This document shows positions 45,128 through 57,000 of a DNA stretch of 64,000 bases, in pieces (positions within the stretch are counted from its first letter, which is position 1; each line of letters starts with the position of its first letter). Both the position numbers and the translations under genes were made by a program. Origin of the DNA: Chaenocephalus aceratus. Taxonomy: Eukaryota; Chordata; Actinopteri; Perciformes; Channichthyidae. The stretch is from positions 36,029,161 to 36,093,160 of the forward strand of contig CM043789.1 in NCBI GenBank assembly GCA_023974075.1, in the 5' to 3' direction. The notes beneath the pieces were generated by a model, which ran no database searches, was not told the origin of the DNA, and saw only the letters and a program-made list of their open reading frames with translations.

Positions 45128-45332
45128 AGGTAGGGAAGCTGTTACAAGTACAAAATGGGACACCTCCAATCAACTACAACGGAGTAGATGCTGTTCATGC
45201 CTGTCACCTCCTTCAACAGCTGAAATCCTTGTATGATGAAGCACAGCTCACAGACATAGTCGTAGAAGTGGACCATGGCAAGACTTTCTCATGTCACAGA
45301 AATGTCCTTGCAGCAATCAGCCCATATTTTCG
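45128..45332 (+). CDS. kbtbd8: KBTBD8 exon 2 (first half of BTB domain)
   Basis: The acceptor 'tgtttacag' precedes the exon; the donor is cg|gtgggt. It encodes HACHLLQQLKSLYDEAQLTD then IVVEVDHGKTFSCHRNVLAA up to ...SPYF plus two bases of Arg. This is the dimerising BTB/POZ fold, which also docks CUL3. KBTBD8 is a substrate adaptor of the CUL3-RBX1 ubiquitin ligase. It is known from vertebrates to mono-ubiquitylate the ribosome-biogenesis factors TCOF1 and NOLC1 during neural crest specification. Confidence 0.95.
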
Positions 45333-45559
45333 GTGGGTAATGTTGAACGTCTATAAATGTTTGTATTTTCAATATTTTGTAGCTGGTAAAACATTACTTG
45401 GCTCTAGAGTGGGCTTCGGTACAGCTTAATCGATAAATGTTAACATATTAAGATTAAACTTCCATGTCAAGTTGTAGCATGTTTGAATTGAAATGCTGTA
45501 GTTACGTGATGATTGAAGTATAGTTGCATCATTTGTGTTTTCTCCACCATCACCACCAG

Positions 45560-45865
45560 GTCCATGTTCACCAGTGGCCTTACAGAGAGCAGCCAGCGTG
45601 AGGTCAGAATCGTCGGGGTGGAATCTGAATCCATGCACCTGGTCCTGGACTATGCCTACACATCCAGGGTCACGCTCTCTGAGTGCAATGTCCAGGCCCT
45701 GTTCACTGCTGCCAGTATTTTCCAGATTCCTGCCTTGCAGGACCAGTGTGCCCAGTTCATGATCAGCAGACTTGACCCCAGAACTGTATTGGGGTCTACA
45801 TGTTTGCTGATGCTTATGGACATCAGGAGCTGAAGGAAAGCTCACAGGACTACATTCGCAAGAAG
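45560..45865 (+). CDS. kbtbd8: KBTBD8 exon 3 (second half of BTB), one frameshift
   Basis: Follows 'caccaccag' and joins exon 2 as R-SMFTSGLTESSQREVRIVGV. Continues through LVLDYAYTSRV and LFTAASIFQIPALQDQCAQF. Near 45789 (gtattgggg) the protein shifts frame: the family's GV-FAD-YGHQEL continuation is in the +1 frame (VYMFADAYGHQELKESS) and runs to the donor aagaag|gtcagt. One base is missing, next to a G run. With it restored in count, the exon would end in phase 0, which fits exon 4. Sequencing error or a real lesion. Confidence 0.92.
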
Positions 45866-46355
45866 GTCAGTTTAGGAAGTTTGTCGTTCGTATTATATCC
45901 TTACCACACTTACAGGGACTCCTTATTAATTTGGTTATTTATCAATACTCTTATTCTGTTCTTTTTTCAGTACTAAAAATAGTTTTTTAAAAGAATCAAT
46001 TCAGAACAGGACAATAATTTTTTTCATTTAAACTACAAGTATATTTTGAATACAAGCAACATTTGTGGCAACTGTCATTTTTACCAAACACCAAAGTCAC
46101 CATATAGAAGAGAGACTGGATGTGTTGGTGTCATTTATTATCCTGACAAAGTACAGATTAAAAAACCTGTAACGATATAGTTATACAAAATACTGCGTTA
46201 AATCATTTAGCTCTACGGCCCATTTAAGACCTGGTGTCTGCCCATCCCCAGTTATTAGTAATTACATGTTTACTTCCCCTGTTCATGTAGTCATGCTTTC
46301 TCTTATGAGTCCGTTTGGATGCTAAACACTGAAACCTTTTTTTGTTTTGTCGTAG

Positions 46356-47174
46356 TTCTTGTGTGTGTCATGGGAGCAAGAGTTCCTCCAGATGAACAAG
46401 GAGCAGCTGGTCAGCATTTTGAACAATGATGACCTCAACGTGGAGAAAGAAGAGCACGTTTATGAGAGCATAATTCGCTGGCTGGAGCATGATCTTTCTG
46501 GTCGTCAGGCCTCCCTCGCTGAGGTGTTTACCGAATGCATCCGTCTGCCCTTGCTGGATGAGGCCTTCCTAAGTCAGGTACCTGCCCCCTTCGCCTGTGC
46601 CCTATCCCTGTCTACCGACCCTGCTGAGGCCAAAACCCGCCTGACTGGCACCAATGGTTGCCCGCAGCGCCTGGGTATGACTGCTTCTGAGATGGTCATC
46701 TGCTTTGATGCCGCTCACAAACACTCAGGGAAGAAGCAGACCGTGCCTTGCCTTGACACAACCACAGGACGGGTGTTCAAGCTCTGCAAACCCCCCAATG
46801 ATCTCCGGGAGGTCGGTATCTTGGTGTCTTCAGAGAACGACATCTTCATCGCTGGAGGTTACAGGCCGAGCAACAGCGAAGTGTCCATAGATCATCGGGC
46901 AGAGAGCGACTTCTGGCAGTACGAACACGCGGGCAACCGATGGCTTTCACGTGCTCCGCTGCTGAGGGCCAGGATCGGCTGCAGGCTTTTGCTCTGCTGT
47001 GGGAAGCTTTATGCACTGGGAGGCCGAGTATATGAAGGCGATGGACGAAATGCTTTAAAGTCAGTCGAGTGCTATGATGCCAGAGACAACTGTTGGACAG
47101 CAGTGAGTGCTATGCCCGCGGCCATGGAGTTTCACAGTGCTGTGGAGTACAGGGACCGCATCTATGTCCCCAAG
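46356..47174 (+). CDS. kbtbd8: KBTBD8 exon 4 (BACK domain and first kelch repeats)
   Basis: Acceptor 'gtcgtag', then FLCVSWEQEFLQMNKEQLVS: the BACK domain (about residues 1-90 of the exon; VYESIIRWLEHD, CIRLPLLDEAFL), which positions substrates relative to CUL3. Kelch propeller blades follow (DIFIAGGYRPS, KLYALGGRVYEGDGRNALKS, RIYV). The 819-bp exon is open throughout. The donor is aag|gtgagt at 47175. The exon ends in phase 0 whereas exon 5 needs phase 1, so one base (probably a G before the donor) seems to be missing. Confidence 0.95.
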
Positions 47175-47961
47175 GTGAGTCCATGCTGCACATGTGAAAC
47201 TACACTGAACAAAAATAAATGCAACTCTTTTGTTTTTGCTCCCATTTTTCATGAGATGAACTCAAAGATCTAAAACATTTCTATATACACAAAATAACCA
47301 TTTCTCTCAAATATTGTTCACAAATCTGAAAAATCTGTGATAGTGAGCACTTCTCCTTTGCCGAGATAATCCATCCCACCTCACAGGCGTGGCATATCAA
47401 GATGCTGATTAGACAGCATGATTATTGCACAGGTGTGCCTTAGGCTGGCCACAATAAAAGGCCACTCTGAAACGTTCAGTTTTATCACACAGCACAATGC
47501 CACAGATGTCGCACGTTTTGAGGGACCGTGCAATTGGCATGCTGACAGCAGGAATGTCCACCAGAGCTGTTGCCCGTGAATTGAATGTTCATTTCTCTAC
47601 CATAAGCCGTCTCTTAAAGGCGTTTCAGAGAATTTGGCAGTACATCCAACCGGCCTCACAACCGCAGACCACGTGTAACCACACAGCCCAGGACCTCCAC
47701 ATCCAGCATGTTCACCTCCAAGATCGTCTGAGACCGCCACTCGGACAGCTGCTGCAACAATCGGTTTTGCATACCAAAGAATTTCTGCACAAACTGTCAG
47801 AAACCGTCTCAGGGAAGCTCATCTGCATGCTCGTCGTCCTCATCGGGGTCTCGACCTGAATCCGGTTCGTCGTCGTAACCGACTTGAGTGGGCAAATGCT
47901 CACATTCGATGGCGTCTGGCACGTTGGAGAGGTGTTCTCTTCACGGATGAATCCCGGTTAC

Positions 47962-49030
47962 AAACGGCGATGAAAATGAAAACGACTGCACGTTTTGTGT
48001 AGCACACAGTTATTAAACCTCCTTGTCAACATAAACACACACGCACAAACCATTTAGAAACCCGCGAAATACACACACATGTAGCTCCAGCTGTGCCGCT
48101 GGCTGTGCCCGCAAATTCGCAGGTCTAGCTATGTACTGAGTGTGTGTATTTCGCGGGTTGAGTAATGTACAATGACAATGGCATCCCGTGGAGGAATTCT
48201 GAAATGTTTTACCGTTACATCACAAAAACGCACAGCAGAACCAGACCCTGGAGCGCCGGCCTCTTTATTTACTTACTTCTCTTCATCCCCTATGGGTAAT
48301 AAGGCTGAGATGAGAACTCTCCATCGTATTTAGTCCTTGCTGCGCCTCTCCCCATGTAGGGATGGGTACCGAGCCCCGGTATTAAACGGGCCCCGGGCCG
48401 GAATTATTAAAGACAGTGGTAACGTTAAGCTCCGACGTTATCGGACTTTTTATCGGGACTGGAGACATTTAAAAATATATGTCATGTATTATTGCTACAT
48501 ACACATTATATCGCAGTTTTAGTTTCACCAACTCCGTTTCTAATATGCAATAAAAAAACATGCGTCTATGATGTATTTTCGAGCTTTCCAATCCAGACGA
48601 GATCTCTCTCTCCCGTCTGTGTGCGAGGGGGCGGGCCGTTTGTAAAGGTCTCCTGACTGTGTTACAGACTGTCATCCTGGTTAGTGGTTACTCTGGGTTC
48701 TGTCTTCAGGACAGTGCTGGATGTTTTTGTTAATTGGATGGGACTTGATTGGATTCAATATTAGAGTAATTTTCTCGTTTGTGTGTTTGTTTAAATATAT
48801 TTGGACTTTGTTTATGTGATTGAATGGTTTACTCAAATAAAAATGTTGATGAAATATCATCTAATGATTTGTATGATGTTTTATTTATGTTAAAGATCAC
48901 TTTGAATGATTTTAACTAATGATAATGTAGAAAAACTAACATTTTAAATTCGGGACGGTCCACATTAATTTCGGGACGGCTTAGATTGTATTTCGGGACG
49001 GTTCCGGGAGGATGGGGAAAAAAGTTAGTC
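47962..49030. mobile_element. Composite insertion in the Tc1 transposase
   Basis: Between DESRF and the next transposase block lies about 1.07 kb of unrelated DNA, and about 30 codons of transposase are missing. Inside are a hairpin (cccgcgaaatacacacaca at 48061 and its inverse ending 48157), a segment starting 'agggatgggtaccgagcccc' (48357), and a right end 'gagagccctg' (49031-49040 region) preceded by repeated 'ttcgggacgg' words (48950-49003). CAGGGCTCTC (inverse of the right end) is hAT-like. The left border is unclear. Confidence 0.6.
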
Positions 49031-49339
49031 GAGAGCCCTGATGGTGGTCGTGGGGTTATGGTATGGGCAGGCGTATGGTATGGACGACGAACACAGGTGC
49101 ATTTTATTGATGGCATTGTGAATGCACAGAGATACCGTGACGAGATCCTGAGGCCCATTGTTGTACCATTCATCCACGACCATCACCTCATGTTGCAGCG
49201 TGATAATGCACGGCCCCATGTTGCAAGGATCTGTACACAATTCCTGGAGGCTGAAAACATCCCAGTTCTTGCATGGCCAGCATACTCACCGAACATGTCA
49301 CCCATTGAGCATGTTTGGGATGCTCTGGATCGGCGTATA

Positions 49340-50309
49340 CATTACATTACATTGCATTTAGCTGACGCTTTTATCCAAAGTGACTTACAATAAGTAAGTT
49401 CGACCAGGAAGACACAACCTTGAAGAAAACAGAATCATATAAGTACATCAGGTTTCATAGAGCCAAGCATTTCAAGTGCTACTCAACTGGCTATAGATAC
49501 GCCAGTCCTTTATTAGTATATAAGTGCTCTGTTAGCAGTTCTTTGTTAGTAATTCTATCGCTCGAGGTGGAGTCGAAAGAGATGAGTTTTCAGTCTGCGC
49601 CGGAAGGTGTGTAAGCTTTCTGCCGTCCTGATGTCAATGGGAGCTCATTCCACCATTTTGGAGCCAGGATAGCAAACCCACATGTTTTTGCTGATGGGAA
49701 CTTGGGTCCCCCTCACAGCGAGGGTGCAGCGAGTCGTTTGGCTGATGCAGAGCGTAGTGCACGCGCTGGGGTGTACAGTTTAACCATGTCCTGGATGTAG
49801 GAAGGGTCAGATCCATTCACAGCATGGTACGCAAGTATCATTGTCTTGAAGTGGATTCTAGCAGTTACCGGAAGCCAGTGGAGGGAGCGGAGGAGCGGCG
49901 TGGTGTGGGAGAATGTAGGAAGGTTGAAGACCAGACGAGCCGCTGCATTCTGGATGAGCTGCAGAGGTCGGATGGCACATGCAGGTAGACCAGCCAGGAG
50001 GCAGTTGCAGTAGTCTAGGCTTGAGGTGACGAGAGCCTGGACCAGAACCTGCGTCGCTTTCTGGGTCAGCTGGGGACGTATCCTCCTGATGTTGTAAAGC
50101 GTGTATCTGCAGCAGCGGGTTGTAGCAGCGATGTTTGCAGTGAAGGACAAGTTGTTATCTAGGATCCCACCCAGATTCCTTGCAGTCTGAGTCGGGGAAA
50201 CAACAGAGGTGCCGATGTTGATTGTTAGGTCAAGAGTGGGACAATCTTTTCCCGGAAGGAAAAGCAGTTCAGTCTTGTCAAGGTTGAGCTTGAGGTGATT
50301 ACTGCGTGT
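49340..50309 (-). mobile_element. 5'-truncated L2-type LINE inside the Tc1 element
   Basis: The minus-strand frame 49713-50399 gives the RT C-terminus of fish L2 LINEs: LKLNLDKTELLFLPGKDCP, ARNLGGILDNNLSFTANIAA, LLAGLPACAIRPLQLIQNAA, LHWLPVTARIHFK. The 3' end on the minus strand is 'ttggataaaagcgtcagcta' plus a TGTAA-type microsatellite (49341-49360). It interrupts the transposase between DALDRR and RVPVPANIQQL. Only the last part of ORF2 is present. Confidence 0.9.
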
Positions 50310-50994
50310 TCCAGTTCCTGCCAATATCCAGCAACTTGGCACAGCCATTGAAGAGGAGTGGACCAACATTCCACAGGCCACAATCAACAACCTGATCAAC
50401 TCTATGCGAAGGACATGTGTTGTACTGCGTGAGGCAAATGGTGGTCACACCAGATACTGACTGGTTTTCGGACCCCCCCAGACCCCCCCAATAAAGCAAA
50501 ACTGCATGTTTCAGAGTGGCCTTTTATTATGGCCAGCCTAAGGCACACCTGTGCAATAATCATGCTGTCTAATCAGCATCTTGATATGCCACACCTGTGA
50601 GGTGGGATGGACTATCTCGGCAAAGGAGAAGTGCTCACTATCACAGATTTTTTTCAGATTTGTGAACAATATTTGAGAGAAATGGTTATTTTTGTATGTA
50701 GAAAATGTTTTAGGTCTTTGAGTTCATCTCATGAAAAATGGGAGCAAAAAACAAAAGTGTTGCATTTATATTTTTGTTCAGTGTATATGATTTCTACTTG
50801 ACGCTGAAGACAATGTGGTCATGTCATATTTCTCATTAATTTAAACGTTCAGAAAATATGCACAGTATTTAAATCTTATATGAAAAAGATTTAAGAAAAA
50901 GTATGTTGGAGAGACTGTTTATTTTTAGAACTTTTTTTCTGTGTTGGATATATCAGTTTTAGGGATGTCTGCCTTCTCTGGAATATAATTGTAA

Positions 50995-52113
50995 CTAGAA
51001 TGCAGAGATGTTCACAAGTCTTTTTTTGCAAGTCCAAGTCAAGTCTTTGTGGGGTGAGACTTGATCAAGTCTCAAGTCTTTGGTCACGAGTCCAAGTCAA
51101 GTCTCAAGTCTCTAAAAAAATAAAAGTCTCATGTCTCTTCTGGTTGTAATAAGCCTTCTATTGTCTGCTGCTATCCAGTCTGTTAAGAATACTGCACAGC
51201 TATATCTAAGAAATTCAAAGCATTTACTGTGTTATTATCACTCCTATATCTATTAGCATACAGTATCAGTACTGACTAGTTGTTTGTTATATGATCACTT
51301 TAAACAGGCTATTGCAATATGAGGAAAAATCACACTTTAGCTAAATGCAAACAACTTATAAGCAAAACACTTCAGAATCAGAAATCAGTATCACAAATAT
51401 AAGCTAGTAGCAAGCTAAGTTAACATTACATAGCTGATGCTGAGCTAAACATGTTTGCTAACCGTCCATATGCGTTAATGTGACTGACCTCTCCGGGTGA
51501 GTTTTCAAGTGCCTGATGAAATTCGACGTTGTTGCGCCAGCATCCTTGATTTTGATATTGCAGACTTTGCAGTGTGCGCTCCTTTTGTTGGTGCCGCCGG
51601 CGTTTTGTTCGAAGTTTTTGTAGTTGAACCTAATTACAAGCGGTACAGCCGCAGGTGTGCCGCCGGTCGCTATTGTGTTACTACGAGGTAGTAACAGAGG
51701 CGCGCACGTCTGCGTAATGAGCCTGGCTAAAATAACTGGATGGCCTACCTGCCTGTCAGCCTTCCGTCTGGGCACAAACCTATCTCGTGCCCTCATTGGT
51801 CATGTGCGCGTTCGTGTGTGTTGGAGGAGGCGAGCTCTATAAGGAAGTAGCAGCCTCTAGCAGATTATCTCCGGTTGTGTATTTTCAAATTCTAGCGATC
51901 TCGAGCCGGTTTCTCTCAAATGTACCTCCCCCACCTTTAATACGCCAACAATAGAAAACACAATGATTGTTCACGAGTCCCAACACACGAGTCCAAGTCG
52001 AGTCTGAAGTCTTTTGGTCACGAGTCCAAGTCAAGTCTGAAGTCTCTGTGTGTGCGACTTAAGTGCGACTCGAGTCCGAGTCGCAGACTCGAGTCCCCAT
52101 CTCTGCTAGAATG
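50995..52113 (-). mobile_element. 1.1-kb hAT remnant with BED finger and target duplications
   Basis: The element spans 51003 (CAGAGATGTTCACAAGTC) to 52105 (CGAGTCCCCATCTCTG), with the perfect 8-bp duplication CTAGAATG at 50995-51002 and 52106-52113. Subterminal regions are packed with AAGTC/GACTTG words (e.g. 'gagtccaagtcaagtct'), likely transposase-binding repeats. The minus-strand frame 51458-51796 contains CKVCNIKIKDAG...FIRHLKTH, a C2HH BED zinc finger from the N-terminus of hAT transposases. The catalytic part is missing. Confidence 0.93.
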
Positions 52114-52464
52114 CGATTTCTTTTTGAAATAAACGTAATGGCATGTGTCTTTCCGGATATCATGACTCGGTTACTCAAGATAACCCACAGACATTTTTTA
52201 AATTAATTAATATGGTGAGCAATTTCTTTTAAAAAGAAAATAGTCCCTACATAATGGGCTTAAACAAGGTTTGTGGACAACGTATATGCGAGAGAAGGCA
52301 GACCTGTGTATTAGTATTTCCAAAACTCACCCCAAAACAATCAAGCTTTGATAAATAGCACTAAATGTAGAAGTTCAAATATGTATTGTTGAATGAGAAG
52401 ACGTTTCCCTTTTTATTAAAGCAATTGAACACATCTCTAAATAACGCCTTTCCTTTGTTTTCAG

Positions 52465-52936
52465 GAGAGTACTTCTTCTGCTTCGATCCCCGTAAGGACT
52501 ATTGGAGTCACCTCGCCCCAATGAGCGTCCCTCGGAGTCAGGGTCTGGCTCTACCTTACATAAGAACTGTATCTACTACATCGCCGGCATCTGCAAGAAC
52601 CACCAGCGCACCTTCACCGTGGAGGTCTACGACATCGAGAAGAGCACATGGAGCCGTAAGAAAGATCTGCCCTTTGACCAAGCCACCAGCCCGTATATAA
52701 AGGCCATGCTGCTTCAGAGCAGGCTGCACCTGTTTGTCCGGGCCACACAGGTCATGGTGGAAGAGCACGTGTTTCGCACCAGCCGCAAGAACTCCCTTTA
52801 CCAGTACGATGACGACGACGAGGCAGACGCATGGACCAAAGTCTACGAGACGCCCGACCGCCTCTGGGATTTGGGCCGCCATTTTGAATGTGTGGTGGGC
52901 AAACTGTACCCACAATGTCTCCAGAAAGTGCTTTGA
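52465..52936 (+). CDS. kbtbd8: KBTBD8 exon 5 (last kelch repeats), one frameshift
   Basis: The acceptor is 'tttgttttcag'. The first frame gives EYFFCFDPRKDYWSHLAPMS and VPRSQGLALPY. Near 52557-52565 the protein moves to the next frame (HKNCIYYIAGICKNHQRTFT) and runs to the stop with VRATQVMVEEHVFRTSRKNS, DRLWDLGRHFECVV and the C-terminus LYPQCLQKVL, which matches the end of KBTBD8 and settles the orthology. Stop TGA at 52934-52936. The indel (one base too few or two too many) is the third lesion in this gene. Confidence 0.95.
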
Positions 52937-55500
52937 GGTCGCTGGATTTGTGAACCCCAATCTCTGAGGCAGAGGGAGATGTGTGGTCCTGCCTGCCTTG
53001 TGCCTGGTGTTTCCTTGGGTTTGCACCACAAGGACCATTTTTTGGTTACGTCTTAAGTCTTTCAAACTTTGGTTTAACATGATCAAACTGGGGTGCTTTT
53101 AAAGATTGCAGTATTTCTTTTTTTTTCAGACTGCACCAACTACCCTACATGGATGCTTGTTTAAAAAACAATACAATGAATCATAAGTGCAATTATCATA
53201 TGTTTTGCTTGTTGTTGAGCCATGTTGTTCTATTTTTTGTTTTAGATGGATATAGGTAAGGATTTTTACAAATGATAAGCATGCAAATGAGGGTATTGGC
53301 AAGATAAAAGGGCCCTCTGGAGATGTGGATGCTACATGTCAGCATAAAGTGAAAATCTATATATATAAATAACTATATAAACTATATATTCATACGGGTA
53401 AGATGATCACCATAGCTCATTAGTAGGTTGCTGGCTCTGAGGTTTGTGTGTGTTTTTTTCCTGTTCTGTTCTCTAGTCTTTTCACCTTATTTTATAGACT
53501 AGTTTTAATTTGAAGTGTTCTTGTGATTTACATTACCTTTGTATTTTTGAAGCTTGTATGACATTTTTTTTAAAGCCCCCCCCCTGTTCCTTCACAACAA
53601 CTGTGTCAAACAATACACTATGTGTGGCTTCCGAGCTATTTTTAAGTTTTGTTTGAGATTCCAGTTGCATGGGGGCTCATAACCTCCCTCTCTTTAAGTT
53701 GGCATCCGTTCTGTGTCACATGCGAAGACAACTTAAGTGAAATGTTAGGATACTCACTCTCCACATTGGAGAAATAAGGACGGAGTCAAATTGTGGCAAC
53801 ACTAAGTGGAACGTTCAGACCAACTAACAGGCTTACCTCAGAAACTTCAGACATGTTTGATTAGGAGAAAAGGGACATTTAAGGCTATAATGTTGATGAA
53901 GCAACTGTGAAAAGCTCAGTGGAGCATTGAGCTCTGTTGAGGTTGTTTTTCAACATTGGATTATAATCATTAGAAAAAGGTTAAAAGAGCCTTCCTCTTA
54001 AATGTTAAAACAAGCATTTGAGGTCTTGTTATAGTTGATCTGGACATTGAAAATAATTGTGTGGTAGCAATAAGTCATGGAACTGTGCTTAGGCTATATT
54101 ACATTATATTACCTTAGTAAAAGTGCATTAATTGTTTTGTGTGCTTGTCTGCTCGTGAAAATCACAGTAGTTCCAATGATTGTGTGGCTGTTGCAGGCTT
54201 GAAGTGATGTGTCATTTAGTGCAGATTATTTCGGATGCCAATGTGCCTGTGGCTTGAAAAAAAAGAAAGGGGGGAGGACAGTATCAAAAACTGCTCCTTG
54301 TGATGAAGAATATCTCAACAGTCTTACTCAGCATTGCACTGAATAACCCTCCACTTCACTGCAGACTCTCCGGAGCACCCTCCCGAACAAGCAGACTATG
54401 AAAAAGCGAGGGTTGCTCTTGGGTCGTGTGCTAATTCATCCAAGAGCCATGAATCCGTCTTCACACGCCATCACACCGAGGACACAAAATTGTTGGTGCT
54501 GCTTCTTTTTTTTTGTGACAATCTTGTATAGAAGAATTAATACCACCACTGAGTGGCGTTCCCTGTGAAAGTGTGACATTTTTCAGTGCCGTCAATTTCC
54601 TCATGCAGGTTCCTGTGTCATCTTTGCACTACACATTCTCCTGTATTTTATCTTAGCGGAAAAGAACCCCTCTATCACGAAACATGTTTGAATAACCACA
54701 TAGCAATCATCTAAGAGATTTACATGGAAATTAAGACCGGAAGAGTCACACTCGTTAAGGACTTGAGGATATGACTTCTCCAAGAGAAGATCCACGGTTT
54801 TGACTGACTTGGAGCTCATTTTAAATTGACCTGGCTCGAACAATGCTCTCTAAACAGCCACATCCACATGTCGACAGACAGCCATTTGAGAACCAGAAAC
54901 GGAGAACTCAGGATTTCTACTGATACACAGTACTGTATTTAAATATGTTTGTTATGTGTAATATACTGTACTATAGGTTTGCTGTACTTGCACAGTTTTT
55001 TAAACTTCTCTTCAGTTTTCTTTTTAACTTGAAAAAAAATAGATGTGATTTTTTCTTTTTGTTGTCTTCAGTGGCTGTTTTCTTTTTCTTTTTTTATGTG
55101 TTTACCTATTTAGTTATAGTAGAGTAATCCTGCTCTGTTGAGAAAAAATGATAACCCGCACAAGTGATGCATTTTGATTTCCTCCCCTCAGTAGTACAGT
55201 AGTATTTCTTTGTAACATCTCACCGAAACTAAGCATTACAGATCGCGTAACTCCAATGTTGCGTCACGTTTTCAAACACCAGTCATGTAATACAACAAGC
55301 TAAAAACGGCTTTCTGTGTTCAAAAGTTCTACATGGCTCATTTAGGTCATTACACGCATCACTTAAGGGTGCTATGCCATTGTGCTCATGCTTTTTCTTT
55401 GCTGGTTTGTATGTGTCCGGGTTCGGGGTTATAGTGGTGGTTGAGCTCAACTGTGAAATTCACATTGCACATCATTTGAAAATAAAACTATTAAAAGTGA
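52937..55500 (+). other. KBTBD8 3' untranslated region (approximate)
   Basis: About 2.5 kb of non-repetitive, T-rich DNA follows the stop. AATAAA at 55481-55486 in 'gaaaataaaactattaaaag' is the best polyadenylation signal, followed by T-rich sequence. The extent is inferred. Confidence 0.5.
55481..55486 (+). terminator. Candidate KBTBD8 polyadenylation signal
   Basis: AATAAA with a T-rich downstream stretch (55508-55560). Confidence 0.5.
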
Positions 55501-55759
55501 AATGTGTTCCTTTTTTCTCGCCCCTATTTTCTTCTTTTGCACCCTTTTGTTTTTGTCTAACCCAAGTCACAACTAGAGATGTGGTATGTGAGAACTAGAG
55601 TCTCCACACTGTAAACTATATAGACAAAGATGCAGTAACAAGGTCAGACACAACAGTGTGACCTTTATAATTGAGGACATGCAGAAGAGTCAAAGCTACT
55701 AATCATGAAACAAGTCAAAACTACGAGGAAGTCCCCGGGCCATCAGTGTAACACGTGAC

Positions 55760-55842
55760 GACACTTCAAATAAGGAAGGAGGAGGTTGAAACCATGGATG
55801 TATAAAGAAAGCTGTTGAAACAGAGACGCTCATTCAAAGGTA
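55760..55842 (+). promoter_or_regulatory. Possible promoter and non-coding first exon of the SLC16 gene
   Basis: 'gtataaag' near 55800 is TATA-like. About 30 bp on begins a short stretch ending in 'cattcaaag|gtaaca' (donor near 55841). Since the coding exon at 61473 begins just 4 bases before its ATG, an upstream non-coding exon must exist; this is one candidate. Confidence 0.25.
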
Positions 55843-56539
55843 ACATATTTTAAACATGTGTATTCGCGTGTCAGTGTTTAGTTCTTTAATAGTCTTAAGT
55901 TTAAAGCAGCAGTGACGTGTTATCGTTGATTTCGCTCATTGTCCACGTGTGTGAATATTTCCTCCTGTGCGACTACACACGATACTTTCTTTCATTGGAA
56001 ACTTATATTTTTTATTTGCCTTGACACCTTGTTGCGTTACAATTGTACAGTTTTTGGAGGAAACGCTCGTTAGGAGGACAAAAGGGTAACGTAGCGTCTC
56101 TCGCTTACATTCTTTGTTCTATATTAACTTTGTGAATTCAGGCAAATATCTGACGTAACTTGGGATGCTATTGGCCTGTTTAACCCTATGGTTTCATCAC
56201 GAGACACACACGACTGAAAACTTCAGTTTTAAACTGCTTTTTAACAGACTTAAGTTACTCTTGTCAACGTTGTGACGCTCATTATTTTGCACACTGTCAG
56301 ATGCTAGCTCTGTATTCGGGAGAATTTACAAAACATAATTTAAAGGCGCAGTAAGTAAATGATCATATGAATGACCGGCTTTTTCACATTTATGTAAACA
56401 AACGTTTCACAGCCACCTAAATGTACTTGTCATATGCTTGTATTGTTTGAAACTTTATACACACTGTCACATGCTTGCTGTTTATTTGCCATCAAGCCGG
56501 TCTTTTATTTTGAAATTTGGCAACACCGTTGTGTTTGCA
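55843..56539. other. Gene-free stretch
   Basis: Nothing recognised. Confidence 0.4.
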
Positions 56540-56727
56540 GAGTGAATCAATAGAGTCTGCAGCAAGGAGGCGGATCGTATAGGGGCGGATCCTATAGGGG
56601 CGTTTCCCAAAGGGTTATGAACCCCGCCCCCACGTTTTTCTTAAAGGTATATGACGGTCACGACCCACAGAGAAGACAAATTCATAAATTGTAGGCATAT
56701 CATTTTTCACTGTTTGTGCAGTGGTAG

Positions 56728-57000
56728 CAGGGGCGGACTGGGGGGAAAAAGTGGCCCAGGGATTAATTGACAGACAGGCCCACTTAATGCGCGGTATGTA
56801 TCGGCCGGCCGGCGGCGAAAGTATGTTACTTAACAAAAAACCCTATGCATTTTATGTTATTTTGGACCATTACTCATATCGTAATCACATTACCTGAGCA
56901 GCCCTTGAGTTGCCTATAGAGCAACATAGTTAGAGCATATATTTAGTGATTGTAATGTTAACAGATCATTGATGCAATAACATTTTGACCCAATTTGTAT
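56728..57000. other. Repeat-like stretch left of the palindromic MITE
   Basis: 'caggggcggactgggggg' (56728) and 'aggcccactt' are words of a GC-rich fish hAT MITE; the opposite end is not clear. Confidence 0.35.

Larger units (their letters stand above)
47203..50783 (+). mobile_element. Tc1-like transposon with long inverted repeats, broken
   Basis: CACTGAACAAAAATAAATGC at the left matches the inverse at the right (ending 50783). The inverted similarity continues for about 300 bp (e.g. 'gtgccttaggctggcc' and its inverse). TA lies outside each end (47201-47202, 50784-50785), the Tc1/mariner target. The transposase starts MPQMSHVLRDRAIGMLTAGM at 47497 (helix-turn-helix), reaches the first catalytic part (VLFTDESRF near 47935-47958), resumes at about 49030 (GVMVWAGVWYGRRTQVHFID, LQRDNARPH, SPNMSPIEHVWDALDRR) and ends near 50457. 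Two insertions and indels disable it. Confidence 0.92.
47175..52464 (+). other. KBTBD8 intron 4, swollen by nested transposons
   Basis: A 5.29-kb intron of which about 4.7 kb is transposon: a Tc1-like element beginning 28 bp after the donor (47203-50783), itself carrying other insertions, and a hAT (51003-52105). Confidence 0.85.

Noticed and set aside
43616..52936. Calling KBTBD8 a processed pseudogene
   Set aside because: Introns with proper splice sites and a CCAAT promoter are present, so it is not a retrocopy. The indels may be sequence errors.
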